Position numbers and translations under genes: made by a program
The notes under the pieces: model-generated
What the model was told of the DNA's origin: nothing
Seen by the model: the letters and a program-made list of their open reading frames with translations, nothing else
The model's database searches: none
Source: Puffinus mauretanicus
Taxonomy: Eukaryota; Chordata; Aves; Procellariiformes; Procellariidae
Reading direction: 5' to 3'
Length of the DNA stretch: 64,000 nucleotides
Assembly: GCA_023333565.1 (NCBI GenBank)
Contig: JAJKFH010002480.1
Coordinates: 124,001-188,000 of the forward strand
In this document: piece after piece, positions 37,050 through 61,495 of the stretch
Position numbering within the stretch: position 1 is the first letter of the stretch
Layout of the letters: each line of letters starts with the position of its first letter

Positions 37050-39114
37050 AATAGAGCGGTGTGGATTTCTAGTCTAAGGCGTTATAAGTCTATGTGCAGC
37101 AAGAAGAATGGGCGGGGAAGGCAACCGGCCTGGCTGAACGGGGAGCTCTGGCTGGGACTCAGGAAAAAAAGGAGAGTTTATCACTTGTGGAAGAAGGGGC
37201 AGGCAAGTCAAGAACAGTACAGGGATCTCGTTAGATCGTGCAGAGAGGAAATTAGAAAGGCAAAAGCCCGGCTAGAACTCAACCTGGTCACTGTCGTGAG
37301 AGACAACAAAAATGCTTTTACAAGTATATTAATGACAAAAGGAGAGCCAAGGAGAATCTTCATCCTCTATTGGATGCGGGGGGGAACGTTGCCACCAGGG
37401 ATGAGGATAAGGCTGAGGTACTCAACGCCTTCTTTGCCTCAGTCTTTAGCAGTCAGAGCGGTTATCCTCAGGTTACTCAGCCCCCTGAGCTGGATGACAA
37501 GGACGACGAGCAGGATAGACCCCCCATAATCCATGAGGAAGAAGTTAATGAGCTGCTACGCCACCTGGACGCTCACAAGTCTATGGGGCCGGATGGGATC
37601 CACCCGAGGGTACTGAGGGAGCTGGCGGAGGAGCTTGCCAAGCCACCCTCCATCATTTACCAGCAGTCCTGGTTAACTGGGGAGGTCCCGGACGACTGGA
37701 GGCTCGCCAATGTGACGCCCATCTACAAGAAGGGCCGAAGGAGGATCCGGGGAACTACAGGCCGGTCAGCCTGACCTCAGTGCTGGGGAAGATTATGGAG
37801 TGGTTCATCTTGAGGGCGCTCACAAGCCGTGTGCGGGACAACCAGGGGATCAGGCCCAGCCAGCACGGGTTCATGGAAGGCAGGTCCTGCTTGACCAACC
37901 TGATCTCCTTCTATGACCAGGTGACCCGCCTAGTGGATGAGGGAAAGGCTGTGGATGTGGTCTACCTGGACTTCAGTAAAGCCTTTGACACTGCCTCCCA
38001 CAGCATTCTCCTAGAGAAGCTGGCGGCTCACGGCCTAGACAGGTGCACTCTTCGCTGGGTAAAAAACTGGCTGGACGGCCGAGCCCAGAGAGCTGTGGTC
38101 AACGGAGTTAAATCCAGCTGGCGGCCGGTCACGAGCGGTGTTCCCCAGGGCTCAGTACTGGGGCCGGTCCTGTTCAATATCTTTATCAACGATCTGGATG
38201 AGGGGATCGAGTGCTCCCTCAGTAAGTTTGCAGACGACACCAAGTTGGGTGGGAGTGTTGATCTGCTGGAGGGTAGGAAGGCTCTGCAGAGGGACCTGGA
38301 CAGGCTGGATCAATGGGCTGAGGCCAACTGTATGAGGTTCAACAAGGCCAAGTGCCTGGTCCTGCACTTCGGCCACAACAACCCCAGGCAACGCTACAGG
38401 CTTGGGGAAGAGTGGCTGGAAAGCTGCCCAGAGGAAAAGGACCTGGGGGTGCTGGTTGACAGCCAGCTGAACATGAGCCGCAGTGCCTAGGGGTGGCCAA
38501 GAAGGCTGGCATCCTGGGTCTGTATCGAAATAGTGTGCTGGCAGGAGCAGGGAGGTGACTGCTCTGTATGCGTACTCCAGGGAGGCCAAGACCTCTAATA
38601 CTGTAAGTTCAGTTCTGGGCCTCCTCACTACAAGAAGGACATGGAGGTGCTGGAGCGTGTCCAGAGGAGGGGCAACGAAGCTGGTGAAGGGCCTGGAGCA
38701 CAAGTCTTATGGGAGGCGGCTGAGGGAACTGGGGGTGTTCAGCCTGGAGAAGAGGAGGCTGAGGGGAGACCTCATCGCGCTCTACAACTACCTGAAAGGA
38801 GGTTGTAGCGAGGTGGGTGTTGGTCTCTTCTCCCAAGTAACTAGCGATAGGACAAGAGGAAATGGCCTCAAGTTGCGCCAGGGGAGGTTTAGACTGGACA
38901 TTAGGAGGAATTTCTTTACTGAAAGAGTGGTCAGGCCTTGGAACAGGCTGCCCAGGGAAGTGGTAGAGTCACCATCCCTGGAGGTATTTAAAAGACGTGT
39001 AGATGAGGCCCTTAGGGACATGGTGTAGGGGGCATGGTGTGTTGGATTGACGGTTGGACTCGATGATCTTAAAGGTCTTTTCCAACCTTACTGATTCTAT
39101 GATTCTATGATTCT
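37050..39114 (+). mobile_element. CR1 LINE, 5'-truncated, with 3' tail
   Basis: A 2.06-kb non-LTR retrotransposon copy whose similarity starts within ORF2, after the endonuclease. It runs through the reverse transcriptase to the CR1 3' UTR (GGTTGGACTCGATGATCTTA) and ends at 39,114 in about three copies of the ATTCTATG repeat. The 5' truncation is typical of LINE insertion by target-primed reverse transcription. It lies about 0.4 kb past the TM4SF4 poly(A) signal, in the same orientation as TM4SF4. The domains remain readable, so it is younger than the other CR1 pieces in the window, but the frame is broken and it cannot move by itself. Confidence 0.95.
37059..39028 (+). pseudogene. CR1 ORF2 (reverse transcriptase) remnant, frameshifted
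   Basis: Four pieces in changing frames form one former ORF. The pieces are 37,059-37,340 (the linker region, RRPAWLNGELWLGLRKK-like), about 37,360-37,740 ([22 protein letters not shown]), 37,780-38,490 (RT core) and 38,555-39,028 (C-terminal thumb-like part, ending at a stop). The RT core keeps [25 protein letters not shown] and the catalytic FADD box (CR1 variant of YADD). Frameshifts fall near 37,340 and 37,740, and a third shift with a premature stop and small loss lies at 38,490-38,555. The endonuclease and ORF1 are missing. No function is expected. Confidence 0.9.
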
Positions 39115-39601
39115 AAGTCATCTTGGACACCACGATACCCTGCTTCACACCAGGAATTCAGTGAGAAAGGCCAATTCACAGCCATTTCTCAGCACGATGG
39201 GGATCTGGCTTCTTCACTAAGCCATAATCAATTTTCCTCCAGTCACTCTCACCGGACGGAATGTAACAACGCAGTACGGCTGTAGAAGATGAAACTGAAA
39301 ACAGAAAGTATAAGAATACCGGATGCTTGTAGAGAGACTTTCCCAGCCTACAATTCTTTGTACTCCAGGGACCTCCTGAGACAAAGGTTCCATCTCTGCA
39401 TTTAACTCTTCTTGAGGGATTCCTTCTCCATGAAGCTGTCCAGTTGTTTCTTGGATCACAATATCCCTTCCATAGCCTAACTTCATGTTGTGGGAAGAAC
39501 CTCCTTTGTTCTGACCCTGCCACCTGCTCCTTTCGTTCGATGCCTCCTAGTTCCTGCCTGCAAGAGTACACAGCCAGTCCTATCCCGTCTTCTCCACGAT
39601 A

Positions 39602-39712
39602 CCTAATTTCATAGGTTCTCTCATATGTCCTCTCAGTTGTCTCTTTTTTTTAGCCTGAAGAGCCTTAGTATATTTAGCCATTCCTCACACAGAAGTTGTT
39701 TCACCTTTATTT
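39602..39712 (-). mobile_element. Old CR1 fragment
   Basis: Plus-strand words such as CTCAGTTGTCTC, AGCCTGAAGAGCC and AGCCATTCCTCACA match the reverse complement of the CR1 3' coding region (TGAGGAATGGCT, GGCTCTTCAGGCT). It is heavily diverged and opposite in orientation to the nearby 2-kb CR1, so it is a separate and older insertion. Confidence 0.6.
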
Positions 39713-40320
39713 GAATTTTTTTCAACATTCCCCACTACACCAAGATGGGAGGGACAGAGCAGCCGTGTTCAGGTACAGGCAGACTACCCTAGCCATTTAT
39801 TCTAGCAGCAAAGTTCATTAGCTACAAAGACAAAGATGAACCACAGCCTGATCAGTCACTGTTGTGAATCCCACACGTCTTGTCCTGTTAAGAGAGCAAG
39901 CCAATTCCTCGTACAGAACATCATCTTCAAACACGGGCTCCAAACAAATGGTAAATGAAGCCTCATTTCTAGAAAATCAAATATATTTCCTCATCTCTGA
40001 TACAATATAAAATTGGTACCCATGGAAAGGAGAGGGACATACCCTATTTAAATCCAGCTATGTGATGAGAAAACTCAATTAAAACTTCAACATACATTAT
40101 CTGTCCACATGCTGAAATATGTCCTATACTTGTAATCCTTGTCTTGAATCTCTCTTGTATAGAAACGGTGCAGCCTGTGTAATTTAATGATGTAGAAATA
40201 TTCACAGTAAGTAACCAAATCTGTTTCTGCTTGTGAAGTAAAAGGGCTTTTAACCCCCTGTTCATGGCACTAACTAAACAACTGTGATCTCTTGTCTAAC
40301 AAAGGTGATGCGGTGACTTA

Positions 40321-40745
40321 GAGTCACAGATAAACAGGTCTGGGAGGCATCTCTGGAGCCTACCTTTGTACGCAAAGGCAGTGCAAACAGCACTTAAATT
40401 ATTTGTAAGACATCTGTGTAACCTGTTCTAGAAATCTCTAAGTTCAGAGATCCAACATCTTCAGCATTTTATAACACTGCTAACTGTTCTGAAAATTAGA
40501 AAGACTTTCTTAATATATAATCATGTGACCCCTGGTACAATGCTGTTCTCTTCCCGGTGGGCTTACGGAAGAGTCTTCCTCTTCACAGCAAACTTTTACA
40601 TATTTGGAGACTCCTATCGTATTTCAATCCTCGCCTCTGACAAAACAAAAAAATTCCACTCTTTCATCATAACTGATGTTCTTTCACAACTCAGTATTCA
40701 TCTTGTCATCCTGCAAGCTTCTCCTACAACTTTCCAGAAGCTGAA
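40321..40745 (-). mobile_element. Old CR1 copy (3' end), degraded
   Basis: From left to right the segment follows the order of a reversed CR1 3' end. It starts with GAGTCACAGA (tail region). AACCTGTTCTAGAAATCTCT and GAAAGACTTTCTT come next (where CR1 has the counterpart of GGCAACCTGTTCC and TTTCTTCC). Then come TTTGGAGACTCCTATCGTAT, CCACTCTTTCATCATAACTG and TTCATCTTGTCATCCT. The collinear order supports one copy of about 0.4 kb. Divergence is high, so the borders are approximate. Confidence 0.55.
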
Positions 40746-43375
40746 CACTGGACTTGTGACTTCAACACAGGTTACAATTTCTATTCAGTCGAGTTGAGTA
40801 GCTCATAACTCCTCTTCTTAAAGCTTCCAATCTATACGTGAGTGCAAATGCTGTTTATTCATCTTTTTGCAGAAGTTCAATTTAGCTGTGTTTGGCACAG
40901 TGCTATGAAAAGAGATACGAAAGGCAAAAAAGAGAGTTGAAAAGCAAAAATACTTCTTAGAAAGAACTAGTCTTTTAAAACGAAAAAACTATTTCCCAAA
41001 GAAATCAAGGAGGAAATAAGAGGGATTGGAGAAGTTTAAGGGATTCAGATCAACTGATACGCTTCTTAAGAAATTCCTAAAATAAATTTTCACAAACTAG
41101 CTTGCCAGACTCAAGGCAAGGATGTCTCAAGGCTTCTAGTTCATCAACGTATTTGCTACATCTCTTCCCTAAAATTATCCTCCTGAAATAATGATTCTGT
41201 GGCCTGTACTTTCAAAAAATGTATTTAATGTACTCCGTATCTACACTAGAGATATCTGAAGAACTTGAAGAATTCAGAAGCATTAAAAGCTGGTGAGCAA
41301 TATGCAAAAATGTTAAATAGCTAGATTTAGGTACTAAGACTTACATTAATAAAAGCAAAGCTCCCTCAGTGATACATTGTGCAAGATGATAAAAGAAATT
41401 ATAAAAAATACTCTTTAGAAACAGCTGTCTCTCCCACCTGTTCTACTGTATTGCTAGGGAACTTGAGAGTACCCTTTATATTACCCCCCACTGATGCAAC
41501 CATCTTACATCTATTCTTTCATCTGTGGTTAGCAGCTGTCCTGCACCTCATCTCGCATTTGTCTTATTTATATGAAGCCTTTGGGAACATGGAATGTTTC
41601 TCATCAGCATTCAACAAAGGGACGGGTAGCCACATAGTGTACAATTTTGATAGAGTAATGAAGAGAATACATAAATCTTTGTGGGAGACTTAGGATAAGA
41701 AATAACAGACAGGAAGCTATGATACCTAAAAACAACAACAACGGGTGCTTCACGAGTCAATGCTTTTAAGATGCCCAACTACATGGTGGTTTTCTAACAT
41801 GAGCTATATATAGTAGATACTGAGACAAGGCGCACACATTTCATCTTGTGATCTGGGCTGCATTTGCACCTTGGCCTTGGGGTGTATGGAACAAGCGTAA
41901 ATGAACTGGAACCAGCAGCTCAGCTGATCTAGCATTTTAAAGTGCCAACAACAGTGTCCCTAAATCTATCAGTTACGGTTAACATCTGAGGCTCTCCCCT
42001 GGCATTTAATTTTAAGTGAATCACACTTATCTCCAGTGTCAGTTCTGCAGTAATTGGAGATTGCTTTCTGTGTTTTTACTGAGCGAAGTGCCCAGAAAAA
42101 TCAAGGAGAGGGACTGATCATAGATTGTTGTAACAGAGAAAGATGTAATGGGCCAGTGGTACTTCTGGGAGAGAAGTCACAGGTAAAGAGAGTTCAGTGC
42201 TAGACAGGGACAGAAGGATAATGGCAAGAGAGGAACCACGAACAGGGAGAACTGAAAGTTAAAACAGACCTCCATAGTCCTGACCAACTTGAAAACCACA
42301 CTCAGCATTAGTGTCTACAAATGTCAACTGTTACACATATGTAGAAATCCTAGTAGCCTAAAGGAAACACATTAGTATCGTTTGTAAAATCTCAGAGATG
42401 CACGTTATCTGAAGCTTCATTATTCACCCATAAAACCTGGCTGCTCAGTGACTGGTTGACTATGGTGCCGAGAGCATGGCAATTTTGACATTGCGGGGCG
42501 TTGTTTCAGCTGAGAGTTCACATAAAAAGAAACACATAGGTTATTTAACAATTCAGATTACAACATGTGGAGTGTGTGCATGTGATTTTGAGCCCACGCA
42601 TTTCAACTTCAGCCTGACAAAACTGGTGCCCCCGCGCAGCTAAACTATATACAGTTGGAGCTCTCTTTATTGATTGTCTCCAATAAACAGACTGCAACAA
42701 GACGATACATTAACCACAGTACAGTGTCACCTGTCAGGAATGATGCATTATTTAACTGGCAACTCTTTGCACAAGGTTCGTTTCTAAAATTAGGAAATAA
42801 CATACACAAAGTTGAAAGACATTTGCTCAGCCAAGAGCAAAGGATGTTTTCCAACATCATTCTAGTCTTGAATGTTCATCACCTGCCCCCAGTTCAACTT
42901 TAGCTTCCCCTCCATGGCTTCGACATTACTCACGGTGTAACCAGCAACAAGGCAACCAAAGGCAAACTCCACAACAACCCCTCCTGCCCGAGGATGGGGA
43001 GACCGACTTGTTCTGTGACATTGGTATGGGTGGGGTCTTTACCCCAGAGGGCGGACGCTGGTATCACAGTGATGGACATGAATAAAAACCCAGATAAAAC
43101 ACCTCTGAAGTTTTTTCTTGCCAAATTACTTTTTCACTGGGAGAGGTCACACAGTTTAACTGAAATTACAAAAGCTCTACCAATACAATGGGACTTTCTT
43201 ATAGACATCTTCATTATGCTCCCCTTGTCACTGCTAATTTGCTGCAGGACCCTTTGCTGAAATTCAAATTGCCCCCACCTATGGATCCAAAGAATCCAAA
43301 CCGAAAAAAATCATTGGTAGGCACTGAAAAATACACAACTGATCTACCAACTAATTGTGCTAGTTAGAGTAGTTT
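40746..43375. other. Intergenic DNA between TM4SF4 and WWTR1
   Basis: No gene or mobile element is recognised. Open frames are at most about 100 codons, without motifs. A short AAC repeat lies near 41,730. Confidence 0.6.
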
Positions 43376-44341
43376 ATGGCATTACTTGGAGACCGGTGTG
43401 TGCAGAAAAAAGCGCCAGTAAAAGGCCTCCACAGCCTTTCCGCGTCCCAGCCCGCCTGCTGGCGGATGGCACGGCTGGCTGAAGGTGCGGACCGGCGGCA
43501 CCGCCCAGCGCCCCGGCCCGCAGCGCTCCCCGCGCCGGCGCCTGGCCGGGACAGCGGGCTGGAGCGCCCCCCGCGGCCCACACAGCCGAGCCGCCGCCAG
43601 CACGCTGCAGCGGGGCCGGGGCAGCGGCGGGCGGGAGAGGCCGAGCCCGCCGAAGCCGGGGCTGAGCGCCGCCCGGCGCCACCCCAGCCCCCGCCGGCGC
43701 GACCCCGGGCCGGGGAGCCCGGGCCGGCCCAGCCCTTGGCGGGGAGGCCAGGCCAGCGAGGCAGCGGGAGCTCCCGCAGGCGGAGCCGCAGCCCGCGCCC
43801 TCGGCCCGGGGTCACGGCGCGGCGGGGCGCCGCGGCCCCCCTCGCCCGCCCCTCCTACCTGATGCCGGCCTCGCTCCTCCCGCCCCCGCCGGGCGGCTGC
43901 AGCCTCCGGGGCCCGGCCCGCCTCGCCTCCCGCCGGGGGCCGGCGCGAGAGGCGCCCCGCGAACGGCAGCCCGAGGTGGCGGCGGGGGAGCCCGCCAGGC
44001 CGCGGCCCCGCTGGGGGGGGCCCTCCCCGCGCGGCTGCTGCCTCCCGCCTTCGCGCCTGCTCCGCCGTCCTCACCCGCGCTGCGCTCTCCCAATTCTAGG
44101 GAAATTCTGTAAACCAGAGTTTACAAGAAAGCTTGTTTTTCAAAGAAAACAAAACACGCAACCCCCAACACAAGGTCTTATTTTTTCTGGAATATTGCAT
44201 GTGATTCTAGCCATCGCATTTGAAGAATTAAAAGATACCTGGTGGGGGACGCAGGCATTGCTGATGATGCAGGGAAGAGTAGCTTTGAGGACCAGGCAGG
44301 AAAAAAGCGTAAGAATGATTTTGCCTGAAGTACCACACTGA
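43376..44341 (+). other. 321-codon open frame across the CpG island, probably not coding
   Basis: The frame stays open largely because the GC-rich island has few stop codons. The predicted protein is Pro/Arg/Ala-rich low-complexity sequence with no domain. A 230-codon frame is open on the other strand over the same bases. The last 78 or so codons leave the island and still stay open, which is the only point in its favour. I list it so that it is not mistaken for an annotated gene. Confidence 0.15.
43420..44095. promoter_or_regulatory. Orphan CpG island
   Basis: About 675 bp is very GC-rich with CpG in nearly every ten bases (for example CGCGCCGGCGCC near 43,530 and CCGCGCGGCTGC near 44,026), with sharp borders to AT-rich DNA at both ends. 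CpG islands of this size usually mark promoters. No gene I recognise begins here: TM4SF4 ends 6.8 kb to the left and WWTR1 has its 3' end, not its start, to the right. On the minus strand CAG|GTAGGA at 43,857-43,858 is a good splice donor inside the island, and GCGG|GTGAGG lies near 44,070. A minus-strand first exon is therefore possible. I found no TATA box. Confidence 0.75.
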
Positions 44342-45830
44342 AAACAACGCTGTCGGGACGCCCTCCCAACAGAACTCCACGGAAACCGGTGCGAGGGGCG
44401 AGACTCCCAGGAGTAACGTGCACGCCCCCCACCAGAAGAATGCCCCGGCACGGAATCTTTGCAGGTGTGCCGTGTTGGTGCAGCCTGAATTGGCTTTCTG
44501 AACTCCGGTACGGAAACGAGAAGGCCCATCGGTGGGACTGCTACATTGACTTGTTGTCTGGGAAAGCCAGAGTACAGACATGCTTCCTCTGAAATGACGG
44601 GGGGGTTCAGTACGTCACAATTCCAGCAACTCCCTCCCTGACGAGCGGTTTTATTACAGCTCTTGGGTAACAATACACGGGAGCAGCAGGCTGCACAGAG
44701 CTTGGAAGGAAAGAGAGGTACCTTCCAAGATGTGAGTTGGCATCATTAGGAACAAAGTGAATGACCTTTATAAGCAAACACATTCAGTGTTTCTGCCAAA
44801 GAAACTTGATTAATATTCCTGAGTAAAACCACCATGAATTAACAGACACATTTCTCAAAACAGGGTCAGAAGCTAATACACTTCGCATTTCTAATTGGTG
44901 GAGGTTCCAGAGCTCTTTCATATAAATGCAAGGTATTGTTAGAAGCATTCTAGCAATTAATTAGAATAAATTATGTAAGGGAATGATTCAAGGAAGAGTA
45001 TTAACATTAATTAATAGTAACAGTTGCATTGGCTCTTAAATCACCCATGTCATGTACCATGACAGTAAAGACCAGGTATTCAAATACAAGCCTAGGATGT
45101 TTATGTTTCATGGCTTGTTCCTAGGAAAAAAGACAGGTATTTTCTTCACGCAGAATTTAAGAAACTTCTGGAATAAGGGATCAGACTGAAAACAATGCAC
45201 TATTTAAGTCCCTAAAACAGAACTTAACAGCAAATGGAGTTGGTGCTAACTCTTCTGCTTAGAACTGTATTAAACAAATTGTAAAAAACTATTTGTGTTA
45301 GTAATTATGAATTACAAGGTGCCACTAAAAGAAACAGGTGATGGTGGCACTGGAGAGCATGTTGTAAGTATTATGAGTAAAACTGTAACCATCACTAACG
45401 GCCATAACAACTACTAATACACTGAAACATCATGGTAAAATAACCCATTTCATTTGCTAAGTGCTAATCATTTAATTCAAAATGTATGCCTTTTGCACAG
45501 AATAGTATGTCTGTACCTTTATTCCAAGCAGTGTTATACAGTTCCCTGGGAAGCACATACTAAAATCCTCCAAAGAAAAAAAAGAAACAATTTAATAAAC
45601 CAATATGCATCCAAAATCTTTAAGCTCATTTATATTTGTTTTTCACGTACAAGATCAAAGAAATAAAAAAAACCAGAATCAAATCCTGGATACAACAGTT
45701 TGATCTGATTGCTTTTGATACATACAATCTGTTGCAAGGTACTTGAAATTAAAAACAAATGCTCACACATGTCATATAACAAAATGAAAAAAAGTAAATA
45801 AAAAAGTTAAAGTACTAGCATGTACATGGA
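44110..45830. other. Intergenic DNA right of the CpG island
   Basis: No recognisable coding or repeat content. An acceptor-like CTCTCCCAATTCTAG ends at 44,099 on the plus strand, at the edge of the island. Open frames at 44,140-44,673 (minus) match nothing I know. The far end approaches the presumed WWTR1 3' UTR. Confidence 0.5.
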
Positions 45831-45834
45831 TGTA

Positions 45835-48800
45835 GTATATTAGGAAAGAAGTTTATTTGAACACTCATATTTTTCTGTATTTAAAATAGAAATTTTAATC
45901 CTTCCCTTCCCCCAAACAGCATTTGTTCTCAAAAAGTCAAACCCAATCCCTCCCCAAGTTACATTCTAACAGTATTACCAGAATACAAACTGTAATTAAC
46001 AACATCCCATTACTTCTACATCACCAAGATTTATGTATGCTACCCTCAGTGATGGTCAACAGTAAAACTGTCCAGCTGGCACATTTATTGTATTTATACT
46101 ACAAGTAGACAGTGTACATTTAGTAGAGTAAATGTTCAAAACCTGAAATAGTACAGCGAAATATTGTCAGCAATAAATTTAGTTTCGTAAGAATTACATA
46201 TGCTTTGAATACTTAGAAGTTCTGCCATAAGCCTGTTTAAAGCCAGAAACTTTTAAAAAAAGAGAACTTTAAAAAATAGATTTTCTTGTTGCTGCACTTC
46301 ATCTGATACATCATCTCCATTACAAAGATGAAAAGCTTACAGTGTAAAGCATCACTTTTAACTTAACCACGATTTGGTTCATGACTGAGTAAAGATCTGA
46401 CCTAAGATTTTGGTAGTTGTTTTACACTGGAAGTAATGTTTCACAGAGCACCCTCCTGTTCCAAATCTGCTGCTGGTTTATTATGGAAGTAATATGGAAA
46501 CATAGTTTCTCATTTTTTTACCTCTTTAAGCTCTCTGAACCAAGACACTTAACCGCCTGAAACACCGATGAAAGAGGAATCAAGTTTGTAGCTTCACAAT
46601 TCTGATAAAAATCTTATGTGACTTCACTAGAAAACTGCATCAGTTTTCATTGTAAGAAGTGTGGCCTTCAGTTGATGAAAATCAGTGTAGCCAAACAGAA
46701 GTCAACACGGGTTAGCTAATTCACACCAGCCAAGAACCTGATCTGCTTGGAATATCTTTTATTGTGACAAAACTTAAATTTACAATAGTACAGACTTACT
46801 AGCAAATGAAGAATCTGCATTTTCTAAACATCATCTAATGATGAGCAGTATCAACGGAATCATACTAGAGCTCAGATCTGCAGCTACTGTGAATTGTTCT
46901 AGCACCAATGGCTTTCAGTTTGTTAGGCCAATCATGCAGTGCTGATGAGCTGGCCCTACAAGTCGGCATCACAACCAGATGCCAAAAAAATCTCCAATTC
47001 TTTTACCAAAGTCAGTCATGCCACTAAAGAACAAACCCTTAGGACCATCTGTTTTTCATTTAGGCCGACAACCTGAAGAAGTCCTTAAAAGAGAGAGATT
47101 AATCATAATTACAGTAATATTGGTCAGCCCTGCCCGCTCCCGTTTGTTGAAGAGAAGTTCTTGCTATCTCAACAGTTAGCTCTAGTGAAAATAATTTAAA
47201 AAAACCAACAAATAACCCCTCCAAAAGAACAGAAGAAACACAATGCCCATTCAGTAATTAAATTCTGTGCAGTCACAACTCTGCTGTCACATCTCATTTT
47301 CTATTAAAAAAAAAACCCAAAACAAAACATAAAAAGAGCTACTTTTCCCTATGTAATAAAACTTCATGACTGTAGACGACCTACATCTCTTCCACCTCTT
47401 TTTTCAAAATTTCGGTGTGTGTGCTTTTTATTTTCCATCTGCTGATATCATGTACACCCAGCAGTTCATCACTGACAAGGTAGTTTATTGTATTAGTTTC
47501 TTCTATGATGTCTTTTGCTGAACACTGGTGATTCGTTTTCCGTGTATCCCTATCCGCAGCCACCCTTCCCCGCAGGAATCTACACTTGTTACATAAGCAT
47601 TTGTCTTCCAAACCTACTCCGTATTCCCATCACTTCACCTCTGACCTTTTCACCTACCTTCACCCAACCAGATGGAAAAAAGTCTTTAGTGATCAGTATT
47701 CTGGTGCATCGCTAAGATCTTTTTAAGTGTTATTAGACCTGGTAAACACACATTTACACTGAGTGCTACATCTCTTCCTCTCTACATAGCCTGGATTAAG
47801 CTTAGAGAAAAGTTTTAATGCCTTTCATAAAAAGACATATTTTTCAATATAAAAAGCTTAAACTCATAGATTATAAATAATATAATTTCAAAATATTTAA
47901 CGAATTTTAGGACTTCATTTGCATTTCAGGGGAACTGCAAGCTTAATGTCCTTGATGCCTTCTCAGTCCCAAACCTCTGATAAAGAAGGATTTGTAGGAT
48001 ATACAATAGGTAGAAATACACAGAACATGCCCTGTGTCCTGTACACCGATTACAATAGGTGACTTAAGAACCAAGCGACTTTACCAGACAAGTTACAATA
48101 TTGCTTCAGCATTGCCCTGATAAAGTTACCATCTTTTTTCATGTATACAACTACATGTATTTTGACACTGTCAGTCAAAAACATTATTGAAAACAGTATG
48201 AGCAAGGGTTTTTTCCCACTACATATGACATTAACAAGTTGTGCCACATTTTTCAGTCCTGATTTTAAAAGCATGTTTTTGCATTTCAGATATTTGCCAA
48301 AAATTTTATATACATAAAAAATTGTTTGTTCATGTGTTAAGTTACAAAATTGTAGTGCTTAATATAATAAACATAAAAATCTAAGATCTTTTAAAAAATG
48401 CTTGTTTATAATACATTGCTTTGTTTTTAAAAGGCAGCAGTGAGTACCAGTCTGGTTTATTTTGCAACAATATTGCAGTGTAAAAATGTTGCTGAACAAT
48501 TCTGGTACTTTCAGATTGGAAGTATTTGTTTTCCGAAAACTATACAGTAATATACTGAAAAAAGAAACTGCAATAGTACTGTTTGTGCCTTTACAAATAT
48601 ATAATGAGAACTATTATGGCTGATATGGATCAGATTTAATCTGTATTCCATAGAGCACAGTTAGTTACTAAGAATGAAAAAAAGATTTTTAAAGCTTAAG
48701 TAAGTTGATAAAAAAAGCTTCTGATACTATTGTCATAAACATAGTAATAAAACTGCTCTCACGGTCTGATGCTGTGCATGCTTTTTGAACGAAGTGACTT

Positions 48801-49203
48801 AGTAGTTAGCTTTTGTGATTCATGAAGGGTTTGTGATGTTAATCAATACCTAGGAGATCAGTCAGGGACATGCACAAACATCACCCACTTTGTGTCCTTA
48901 AAGTGAAACATTTCTGCCTGGTCTGAAAAGGTAAAGAAGCATACAGATGTGTAAAGTAGTGTGCTTTTTTTTAAAGAGGAAGAAATAGATATGCATATAT
49001 GTATTTATATATAGATATGTATTTCATATTTAAATTAGTGTCAATCAAATCCAGGCAGAGATTAAACTGACCATAAAGATGATGTAACAAAAGTCATTAC
49101 GGCAGTAAGTTGTATTTCTTGAGGATTTTCAGATATTCTACCTATATCTCAAGAAGAAAAAGAAATGTTGAATTGCATTGTAGGCCCAATCAGCACTGAA
49201 TGA
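45835..49203 (-). other. WWTR1: WWTR1 3' UTR (extent inferred)
   Basis: The stop codon is at 49,204-49,206. WWTR1 mRNAs are known to have a 3' UTR of several kilobases. No foreign gene or repeat interrupts 45.8-49.2 kb, and a minus-strand AATAAA (plus-strand TTTATT at 45,852-45,857) is followed by T-rich sequence on that strand. Other AATAAA hexamers on the minus strand (for example 46,084-46,089 and 45,518-45,523) could give shorter or longer ends. Transcript data are needed to fix the end. Confidence 0.45.
45852..45857 (-). terminator. WWTR1: Candidate WWTR1 polyadenylation signal
   Basis: AATAAA on the minus strand, 3.35 kb after the stop codon, followed within 50 nt by a T-rich run (ACTTTAACTTTTTTATTTAC). 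I chose it among several hexamers by length and downstream T-richness only. Confidence 0.3.

Positions 49204-61495
<12,292 letters not shown>

Noticed and set aside
38152..38703. 183-codon minus-strand ORF
   Set aside because: It is the antisense shadow of the CR1 reverse transcriptase.
43382..44074. 230-codon minus-strand ORF, Arg/Pro/Gly/Ala-rich, in the CpG island
   Set aside because: Low complexity, no domain, and open mainly because GC-rich DNA lacks stops. The opposite strand is open too.
44140..44673. 177-codon minus-strand ORF next to the CpG island
   Set aside because: No known family. It overlaps the opposite plus-strand frame and shows no support beyond openness.
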